From a virus: DNA of 30,613 nt. Location: the IMG/VR virus record IMGVR_UViG_3300010885_003666, positions 1-30,613 of that record. The stretch is one strand, 5' to 3'. The position numbers were made by a program, and so were the translations under genes. Of this stretch, positions 24,194 through 30,613 are shown piece by piece. The notes below the pieces were generated by a model. That model searched no databases, had not been told where the DNA came from, and saw nothing but the letters and a program-made list of their open reading frames with translations. Each line of letters starts with the position of its first letter. The first letter of the stretch is position 1.

Positions 24194-27100
24194 TATACCA
24201 ACACAAACCCACCTGTTGGGAATGTTCCTGCATAGGTAGCATGATGATTCATTGTAAACATATGTCCTTTGTTTCCAGCTGGTCTACATGAAACGTGAAT
24301 CCAATATTGAGATCCATTATACTCCATAATAACTTGATTCCATGAAGGTAGTAGTTTAACAATCTCGTTACATATTTTATATGTTTCTGCCTTACCACCT
24401 GGGAACACAATATCAGCTGCACAACCAATTGGGTGATCACCACCTTCTTTCTGCGTACCTCCTAAATCTCCTGGAGCACCACCGAATGGTGGACGACGGA
24501 AAGCAGAAGTAATAGTGAATGCTCCAAATTTATCACGGATCGGATCAAGAACTTTCTCAGCCAACACTCTCATGTTACAAACAATTTCTTGCGGTGTAAT
24601 ATTTCCACCATTAACATTATAAGTTACACGTGGAATGCGCACACCACCTTTGGTTAAATCACCAAGAGTAAAGTGTTTAGATAATTTCATTCCAGCAGTG
24701 TATTGATCTGCTGGCATATTTCTAATTGCATCTAAACCAGCAACAGATCCTGGAGAAGTAGCAGAGTTTGCTGCTGGCTTTTCTTTCTGTGTTGAATATT
24801 TACTACCCTCAATATCAGATTTACTAACTTCGTTATTTTCAATCTTTCTATTCGCATACGCAGTAGAATTGCCAGTATCTGGGGAGTCAAAACCAGTTTC
24901 TGAACCACGAGTTGCTAATCCTGGTTTTGGTAAATTAGAAACACCACTGGTACCACGTGTTTCAATTGGTAACTCTAAGTCAGCCTGTCCAGATTTTTTA
25001 GCTTCTAAGGCGGCAGTACCTTCTCCTGCAGTACCAGCTTCACCTGCACTACCAGCACTAGCAGAAGAACCATTTGCAATATCAACAATGCCACCATCGA
25101 TATATGTATTACTTCCCTGTAAACTCAAGTCTCCACCAGCTTCAACATTAGTGACATCACTAGATTTAATATTTAATTCACTATCAGCTTCTGCATTCAA
25201 GTTTGCACCTGACTTTAAGTTAAGGTCATCAGTAGATTCTGTATTTAAGTTCGCACCTGACTTTAAGTTAAGGTCATCAGTAGATTCTATATTTACCATT
25301 TTTTCTGACAGTAAGTTAATATCTTCTGCAGCTTGAATATTGACTTTCTTACTATCTGACACGAGATTAATACTATTTTCCGCACCAATGAATACACCAG
25401 ATCCTGTACCTTTAATATTAATATCAGCTTCTGCTTCCAAGAACATACCAGCTTCTGATTTGATATTCATGTCTTTGGTAGACATTATATTTAATCCAGT
25501 GGCTGCTTTTAAGTTAAGTTGGCCAGCAGATTCAATATTTACCTTATTGGCTTTTAGGTTAAATTCACCACCAACAGCTAAGTTTGAATTTCCACTGATG
25601 TTAATGTTAGCGTCATTATAGATGTTAATCTTAGCAGCACCAGAAACTTCTAAGTTAAAGATGTTATCTGTACGAACATTCAACGCACCATCAACAGTTA
25701 CATTCATGGCACCTACAACATAAACATGTCCATTACGTTCAATGATTTCATATCCATCACCAACAATACGATTTACTTGAGTGCCGTTTGCATCCCATTC
25801 AATAAATGATCCTGTTTTATGATAGAAGTGAATACGTTCAGATCCAGGAGTGTCATCAAACTCCATTACGTGACCCGATTCAGTTTCTGTAACTTTGTTA
25901 TATGGGTAAGTTGCGTTGTATGGAACAGGAGATTGATCCCATGTTCCACCATTGGCAATCTTAATACCCATTTTCATGGCTGCTTCTTTTTTAACAACGT
26001 ATGTTCTACCTAAATTATTTCCAGCAGCGAGACGATTAGTATCAGGTTCATTTTTATATTTTGGATATACGCCATTTGGATCTTGGAATCCAAGATTTGG
26101 ATCAACTGGGAGACCAGTACTAATAGTACCATCAGCATTTGGCATACCTACTGCTTCAACAGTAGTTGTAGTTGGTTCACCCTCAGCTTCTAATTTAGTA
26201 AGAAGACTTTTAGCTTGACCAACAGGAGAGTTTGCTATTTTAACCAACTCATTTAGAATAGAATCTTTAGTTGGATTTGCAATTCCTAGTTTAGAAACCA
26301 ATTCAGTAACAGATCCAGAAACATTACTAATACCAAGATTTGAAGCAATGTCTGTTATGGACCCACCAAAACTAGACAGAGAATTTAATTTTGCAGCAAA
26401 CAATGATTCTACATTACTTGCTTGGTTAATTGCACCACTTATCTGATTGGTAATAGCTGTAAAGGGATTGGCGATACCACCGCCTCCAAGATTTGAAATC
26501 TGAGCATTTAAACTATTTGCAATATTGGGTGGTAATATGTTACCACTAGCGTCAAGGATATTAGTTTTAAGACCACCAAGATTATCATTGGCAAAACTTG
26601 TAACAGTTGCAGATAAATCGCCAAATTGTGAAGTAAGCTGATCTGTTAATCCACCACTTAAATCAGATAGCGAAGCACCAATATCAAAAGTGTTTACTAG
26701 ATCTGTATACTGAGAAATTTGATCAGTAATATTACCCACCAAATCTGTAGGTAATGATCCAAGGATACCATCTAAACCAAATCCTGATAGCCCTTCTAAA
26801 CCACCAATTGAATCTAATCCTGCAATACTGCCTAAATCAAACCCACCAAGATCGAGTCCACCAATATCAAGACCACCAAGTCCACCATCAGTAGCACTCT
26901 CAGCTTCTCTTGGAGTTGACTCTGCTGAATCGTCTTTTGGCGTTGCTTTAACTACACCATAGTAGTCAGTACCCATTTCAATCTTATCACCACCACCAAT
27001 TGATGCAGTAGCTGCAGCTTTCTTGGAAGTGTTTCTAAAAGTCCATTCTTGTTGCAGAGTCGACTTTACAAGACTCCATGGAGTTTTTACTTTATTACCA

Positions 27101-28029
27101 GATTTTGCATATCTTCCGTTTTCACCACCATATGGGAATCCTGGATAATCTGGATCTTCAAGTGAAGCAAATTCAGCAGCCAAAGATCTGCCAGCTTCCT
27201 TTATCAATTGTTCATTACTTTGATTTGGATTGCGATAGTAAGCAACTAACTTTGGTCGTTTGCGTGCAATCAAATATTCTTGACAGATTAAATCTTGAAC
27301 ACGTTCATTGAATGTTGTTTCAACATCAATGTTAAGTGACGTACATGCTTCTCTTAAAGTTGTAGGAATACATTGATATTTACCTACCGCAAATAATCTA
27401 TCTGGAGAATTTGGACTTAGTGCTTGAGCTGCCATAATATCTTTGATGGGCATCTTCGTCAAAGATAGTTTTTGTCCACCAACAGTGCCAGTTCCAGGTT
27501 TTGCTCCACTGCCACGATTAAATGCATCATAACCTGCAGAACCAGACTCACCTTTAGAAATAAGTTCTGCAAGTGGACCAGTGATACTATCTTCTGATTC
27601 TCCAACATTGGCTGGAGTATTATTGTCTACACGAGCAGCTGCATCACGTTCTGGTTGAGTATAATTATCATTATTAGAAAGATCAACATTACCAGAAGCA
27701 TCAACTGAATTAACTGAAACATTACCAGCTTCTAAGGCTTCTGGTGTTTGGAATGCTCCACCCAGTGTTCCCAACATCATAGGTTGTTGGTTTTCTGAAT
27801 CCATAAAGGTAATTAATACCCATGAACCCTCAACTGGACCAATTGGTGCTGCGCCAATACCAGAAGTACCAGCTGATGTAATAGGTGTTACTGGATATGC
27901 CCAAGGTAAATCAGTTGTTGGCAAATGAACTTTATTTTCAGTATGCAAACCAACAATTCGTACTTGACATCTTCCAAGTTTTAGGGGGTCGAATCTATTC
28001 TCAACACACCCTGTGTATAATTTCATCAT
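24193..28029 (-). CDS. 5: Baseplate hub spike gp5-like with lysozyme-like and M15-type peptidase domains (1278 aa)
   Basis: Residues 1-95 form an OB-fold as in gp5 ('CVENRFDPLKLGRCQVRIVG', 'GPVEGSWVLITFMDSENQQP'). Residues of about 145-335 look like a lysozyme or transglycosylase domain, with 'ELISKGESGSAGYDAFNRG' (candidate catalytic Glu161) and 'LFAVGKYQCIPTTL', the A.GrYQ motif of lambda-endolysin-type enzymes. A Gly/Leu-rich helical stretch lies near 370-640. Residues of about 780-985 hold short repeats (INI, LNLKS) of the triple beta-helix needle. Residues 1113-1278 resemble M15 peptidases: SAFRR at 1175, His1199 and Asp1206 in 'GDHPIGCAAD', and His1245 in 'YWIHVS'. T4 gp5 has 575 residues and no peptidase. 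The spike would pierce the outer membrane and digest peptidoglycan. Confidence 0.88.
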   Translation of the reverse strand: MMKLYTGCVENRFDPLKLGRCQVRIVGLHTENKVHLPTTDLPWAYPVTPITSAGTSGIGAAPIGPVEGSWVLITFMDSENQQPMMLGTLGGAFQTPEALEAGNVSVNSVDASGNVDLSNNDNYTQPERDAAARVDNNTPANVGESEDSITGPLAELISKGESGSAGYDAFNRGSGAKPGTGTVGGQKLSLTKMPIKDIMAAQALSPNSPDRLFAVGKYQCIPTTLREACTSLNIDVETTFNERVQDLICQEYLIARKRPKLVAYYRNPNQSNEQLIKEAGRSLAAEFASLEDPDYPGFPYGGENGRYAKSGNKVKTPWSLVKSTLQQEWTFRNTSKKAAATASIGGGDKIEMGTDYYGVVKATPKDDSAESTPREAESATDGGLGGLDIGGLDLGGFDLGSIAGLDSIGGLEGLSGFGLDGILGSLPTDLVGNITDQISQYTDLVNTFDIGASLSDLSGGLTDQLTSQFGDLSATVTSFANDNLGGLKTNILDASGNILPPNIANSLNAQISNLGGGGIANPFTAITNQISGAINQASNVESLFAAKLNSLSSFGGSITDIASNLGISNVSGSVTELVSKLGIANPTKDSILNELVKIANSPVGQAKSLLTKLEAEGEPTTTTVEAVGMPNADGTISTGLPVDPNLGFQDPNGVYPKYKNEPDTNRLAAGNNLGRTYVVKKEAAMKMGIKIANGGTWDQSPVPYNATYPYNKVTETESGHVMEFDDTPGSERIHFYHKTGSFIEWDANGTQVNRIVGDGYEIIERNGHVYVVGAMNVTVDGALNVRTDNIFNLEVSGAAKINIYNDANINISGNSNLAVGGEFNLKANKVNIESAGQLNLKAATGLNIMSTKDMNIKSEAGMFLEAEADINIKGTGSGVFIGAENSINLVSDSKKVNIQAAEDINLLSEKMVNIESTDDLNLKSGANLNTESTDDLNLKSGANLNAEADSELNIKSSDVTNVEAGGDLSLQGSNTYIDGGIVDIANGSSASAGSAGEAGTAGEGTAALEAKKSGQADLELPIETRGTSGVSNLPKPGLATRGSETGFDSPDTGNSTAYANRKIENNEVSKSDIEGSKYSTQKEKPAANSATSPGSVAGLDAIRNMPADQYTAGMKLSKHFTLGDLTKGGVRIPRVTYNVNGGNITPQEIVCNMRVLAEKVLDPIRDKFGAFTITSAFRRPPFGGAPGDLGGTQKEGGDHPIGCAADIVFPGGKAETYKICNEIVKLLPSWNQVIMEYNGSQYWIHVSCRPAGNKGHMFTMNHHATYAGTFPTGGFVLV
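25205..25300 (-). repeat. 48-bp direct tandem repeat in the spike beta-helix
   Basis: Two adjacent 48-bp units share an identical 36-bp stretch and encode two 16-residue beta-helix turns (STDDLNLKSGANLN). The low divergence points to a recent duplication that would lengthen the needle by about two turns of repeat. Confidence 0.9.
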
Positions 28030-29315
28030 TTGGATCTTCCATTCATATTCTTCAGCATAGATTCTTTAAATAGTTCCATGACACATTCGTGTTTTTCTCT
28101 ATCGATATAATGATTTATGGCGCCAATAATATAAGCACCAGATATAACTTCGTCTCGTGTATTTGTTTCACCTTTTTTCATAGGCTCTATTCTATCTACA
28201 TTAATAATAACTTTCTGCCCAACTGTATAATCTGTTCTTCCTGGAACTGTGATTTCAATTTTATTGGCATCTGCCTGTCTCATTACAGAAATTCGTTTCT
28301 GTAAAAAACTGGCATTAGTCACATCTTTCTCATTAGTGAAACTGCCATAATAAGTTGGCTTGTTAATAATCATCGCACTTGGGCGATAAATTGCATTGGC
28401 AGAAATTGATGAATGCGGGTTCAGGTGTTTCTGTTTCTCAAACTCAGTTTTAATGTCATAGTTATTTACAAAAACAGTTTTAGTTGTGATATCAAATGAG
28501 TATTGTTTTGATGCATACATACCTTCTTGGGTATTTTTCATATAATCATACACAGTTGGAATTCTCAATTCTTTAATACGCTTGTATTGTTCTGATGGAT
28601 TATTAATAGTTTGTCCACCTGTAAGTTCATCACGCTTGTAATTATCATACACAAACTCTTGAACTACATCATTGTTAGTATAAAGAGTCTCAAGTGAAAC
28701 AAAGTTAAATCCTGCTCTATTTTCATAAAATACAAATGTTGGTGAATCATTAGTATTCAGCGAATGATCAGACAAATAATTCAAACACTTAACTGGATTC
28801 CAATAATTAGAAATAAACTTAGTTGAGTTTTTAGTCTCTTCAATAAAAATCTTACGTTTGATTTGAAGACCAAAGTCTTTATCTTCCATAAGAGTTTTAG
28901 CAATCTCTGAACATCTACCTGAGTATGCTTTACTAATTCTTTTATTTAAATCAATAACAGCTTCTTGAGTGATAAAGTGTAATTCATAAACAACACTACG
29001 ATCACCAACAATTTCACGATCTGCCATTTTAAAGATATAAAAATTACCATCAATCTTAGATCCTTTAAGTGTTGGAGTTGATACTCGTAATTGAAGAAAT
29101 TCTTCTCCAGAAAAAGGAAATAAGTTTAACAAATCTAGAGAATCTTTAATAACTAAAGAACCAGTAATGAATGGTGAGAATAAATCTTCAAATATCTGAA
29201 GACCAACAACTTGGTTAGTAATTTCCTGTGTGAATCCTGATGATGTGGTAATACTGACTTTCTCAATATTAACATCACCAGCAAAGCGCAGGTATTCTGA
29301 AGATCTTTGTACCAT
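28026..29315 (-). CDS. 27: Baseplate hub protein, gp27-like (429 aa)
   Basis: The protein has the layout of hub proteins: 'VVGLQIFEDLFSPFITGSLV', then 'FYIFKMADREIVGDRSVVYE' and 'LHFITQEAVIDLNKRISKAY' in the first half. 'FVFYENRAGFNFVSLETLYT' follows, and late beta segments with 'ITVPGRTDYTVGQKVIINVD'. T4 gp27 has 391 residues. The trimeric hub holds the gp5 spike and adapts the baseplate to the tail tube. The stop overlaps the spike start (ATGA), which matches equal amounts of the two partners. Sequence identity to T4 is low, so the assignment rests on pattern and on its position beside gp5 and gp53. Confidence 0.8.
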   Translation of the reverse strand: MVQRSSEYLRFAGDVNIEKVSITTSSGFTQEITNQVVGLQIFEDLFSPFITGSLVIKDSLDLLNLFPFSGEEFLQLRVSTPTLKGSKIDGNFYIFKMADREIVGDRSVVYELHFITQEAVIDLNKRISKAYSGRCSEIAKTLMEDKDFGLQIKRKIFIEETKNSTKFISNYWNPVKCLNYLSDHSLNTNDSPTFVFYENRAGFNFVSLETLYTNNDVVQEFVYDNYKRDELTGGQTINNPSEQYKRIKELRIPTVYDYMKNTQEGMYASKQYSFDITTKTVFVNNYDIKTEFEKQKHLNPHSSISANAIYRPSAMIINKPTYYGSFTNEKDVTNASFLQKRISVMRQADANKIEITVPGRTDYTVGQKVIINVDRIEPMKKGETNTRDEVISGAYIIGAINHYIDREKHECVMELFKESMLKNMNGRSK

Positions 29316-29809
29316 TATAATACGTCGCTAAATTGTTGAACTATCTTATCTAATAATTGTGAAGAAATAACTTTAATTCTACGTTTAGATTCATTAAGAA
29401 GTTCTTCGTATGCAGTATTTGATACTGGCTGTGCATCTGGATCAGTAGAATTAACAGTATACCCCATTGAATTTTCGTAGTGATGTGCATTTAATGCATT
29501 ACCTATACCATACTTATCTGTAATATATTGAGTCAATGCTGTATAAGTTAATGGGAAATCTTTAACATAATCGTAGCGACCATTCACGAGCATAATGATC
29601 CAGTGATACTGAGAATTGCCGTAAAGTTTCTCAGCAACAATTTCTGGAGTTTCACCTTCTTTTATATCATACTCATCATATAAAGTTACGTTAGAAAGAA
29701 TTTCTTTTCTGAATCTTACATTGCGAGTAATATCAGAAACGATAAGAACCTTTCGTTCTCCATTTATATCAAAGTCATAAGCGAATTTTGGAAAGTTTTC
29801 GAAGTACAT
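29315..29809 (-). CDS. 53: Baseplate wedge protein gp53
   Basis: The protein starts MYFENFPKFAYDFDINGERK, with 'VLIVSDITRNVRFRKEILSN', 'YDIKEGETPEIVAEKLYGNS' and 'QYHWIIMLVNGRYDYVKDFP', the known core of gp53 (a LysM-like segment followed by the WIIML strand). Length is 164 residues against 196 in T4. gp53 joins neighbouring wedges into the ring. It overlaps both flanking genes by one base (TAATG), so the hub and wedge genes here are translated as a coupled block. Confidence 0.92.
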   Translation of the reverse strand: MYFENFPKFAYDFDINGERKVLIVSDITRNVRFRKEILSNVTLYDEYDIKEGETPEIVAEKLYGNSQYHWIIMLVNGRYDYVKDFPLTYTALTQYITDKYGIGNALNAHHYENSMGYTVNSTDPDAQPVSNTAYEELLNESKRRIKVISSQLLDKIVQQFSDVL

Positions 29810-30613
29810 TACATACCTGCCTTAATCTTATCTTTGTCCATAAGAGAAAGTTCTCTAAATGTCATTTGGACGTTAATTTGCGTAGGTGAACCATCAGCAA
29901 ACGTATTGAATGCCGCATTTGGCGTGTAGTTAATTGCCATCTCTGTCAATACACAACTCGTGTGTCGATGGATATTTGTATTCTCTACACCATTTGAATA
30001 ATATGAAATGTCAAATTCTGATGGGTATACATATAAGAATTTATTAGTATCTTTAAATTCTGGGTGCATGTGAAGTTTGAACGTATTAATAATATTTTGT
30101 ACGTTCTGAGATTCAGAAGAATCACGTGGAAAGAATTGATACTCAAATTGGAATGTTCGGAAATCAACACCTTTGAATACTTGTTCTTTTCGAGGATTGG
30201 CTGCTAAACCAGTAGCCGCAGAAACTGTACCCGCATTTGGACCAAATGCCAAACCTAATGCTGCTGCACCAGTTTTTGCTTCATCAACTAACTGTCCACC
30301 ACTAAAATTACCAATAGCTTTTAATGCTGCTTCACCAAGTAATGGAGCCATAACAGCAGTGGCAGTTTCTTCTTCAGAGTATTGAACTCCATATCGAATG
30401 TTAAGTTGATTGGGAACATGTAAAGCAATAGCAGTTCTTAGTCGTTTCTGAGCACGTGAAGCAGTTCCAGCAATTGATGCGGCAGCACCCAATCCAATAG
30501 CACCTGGAGCGGCAGCTACAGCTGCGCCAGCAACTGCTTTACCGAAAGCGAAACCACCAGCAATGGCACCCTTTAGCGCAGTACCAGCCACTGCACCTAC
30601 AACTAATCCTCCC
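29809..30613 (-). CDS. 48: Baseplate tail-tube cap gp48-like, partial (N-terminus beyond right edge)
   Basis: The frame is open to the window edge with 267 codons visible. A GTG at 30591 is a possible but unlikely start, because seven codons before it (GLVVGAV) continue the same Gly/Ala-rich stretch and no ribosome binding site fits. Residues after that show 'FRTFQFEYQFFPRDSSESQN' and 'VQNIINTFKLHMHPEF', then 'TEMAINYTPNAAFNTFADGS' and 'INVQMTFRELSLMDKDKIKA'. These match T4 gp48 'FTWDLTPRS..DLMAIINIY', 'DKTPNGNFNGLA' and 'LEITMREIITLNR'. gp48 caps the baseplate and starts the tail tube. The N-terminal hydrophobic Gly/Ala region is not typical of T4 gp48 and may be a lineage-specific extension. 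Confidence 0.85.
   Translation of the reverse strand, partial: GGLVVGAVAGTALKGAIAGGFAFGKAVAGAAVAAAPGAIGLGAAASIAGTASRAQKRLRTAIALHVPNQLNIRYGVQYSEEETATAVMAPLLGEAALKAIGNFSGGQLVDEAKTGAAALGLAFGPNAGTVSAATGLAANPRKEQVFKGVDFRTFQFEYQFFPRDSSESQNVQNIINTFKLHMHPEFKDTNKFLYVYPSEFDISYYSNGVENTNIHRHTSCVLTEMAINYTPNAAFNTFADGSPTQINVQMTFRELSLMDKDKIKAGM

Noticed and set aside
24869-25621. Plus-strand open frames of 155 and 93 aa opposite the spike gene
   Set aside because: They run antisense to well-supported spike domains, have no promoter or ribosome binding site, and arise from the repeat-rich beta-helix codons.
28024-28030. Programmed frameshift fusing the hub and spike genes
   Set aside because: The ATGA overlap is an ordinary translational coupling. 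There is no slippery heptamer, and both genes have full domain starts.
30589-30591. GTG as the true start of the gp48-like gene
   Set aside because: The frame continues open to the edge with the same Gly/Ala-rich composition and no ribosome binding site at the right spacing, and the visible length is well short of T4 gp48. The gene is treated as partial.

Overview
This window is a block of structural (late) genes from a tailed phage with a contractile, T4-type tail. Every supported gene lies on the minus strand, so the transcription order runs from high to low coordinates. The DNA is AT-rich and very tightly packed. Most junctions are 1-4 bp overlaps (TAATG, ATGA) or gaps under 50 bp, and the largest gap is 103 bp. 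There are no stretches over 300 bp without a gene, and I see no tRNA, integrase, transposase or CRISPR array. The baseplate proteins, the giant tail protein with a DUF4815-type start, and the small fibre-associated proteins resemble those of aquatic T4-like myophages that infect cyanobacteria, SAR11 or similar bacterioplankton. The host cannot be told from this window.

Region 1 (30613 to 22881) encodes the centre of the baseplate. In transcription order it holds a gp48-like tail-tube cap (cut by the right edge), gp53 wedge, gp27-like hub, a 1278-aa gp5-like spike, an unknown 198-aa protein, a PAAR spike tip and gp25. The spike carries two different predicted peptidoglycan-degrading domains: a lysozyme/transglycosylase-like domain before the beta-helix and an M15-type peptidase domain after it.

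Region 2 (22880 to 8468) encodes the wedge and periphery. It holds gp6, a 756-aa protein in the place of T4 gp7, a small structural protein, a greatly enlarged gp8-like protein (1006 aa), a 2171-aa tail protein and a 78-aa coiled-coil protein. Three of the large proteins share a Trp/Tyr-rich module of about 50 residues that looks like a small carbohydrate-binding domain. There are five copies in total, and some still resemble each other at DNA level.

Region 3 (8455 to 1) is a cassette of fibre, adhesin and accessory genes. It includes a collagen-like/TGNV-repeat fibre, a fibronectin-III plus poly-glycine adhesin, two proteins each made of about six repeats that suggest beta-propellers, a possible fibre-assembly protein, several small beta proteins, and a fibre gene that runs off the left edge.

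Regulation: the octamer NATAAATA, the T4-type late promoter core, sits on the coding strand in five intergenic gaps. The best case is TATAAATA at 1828-1835, directly after a UUCG-loop terminator at 1856-1877. This suggests late transcription by a gp55-type sigma factor, with internal re-initiation points along the module. The most unusual features are the dual-enzyme spike, the shared binding modules inserted into baseplate proteins, and the paired propeller-like adhesins.
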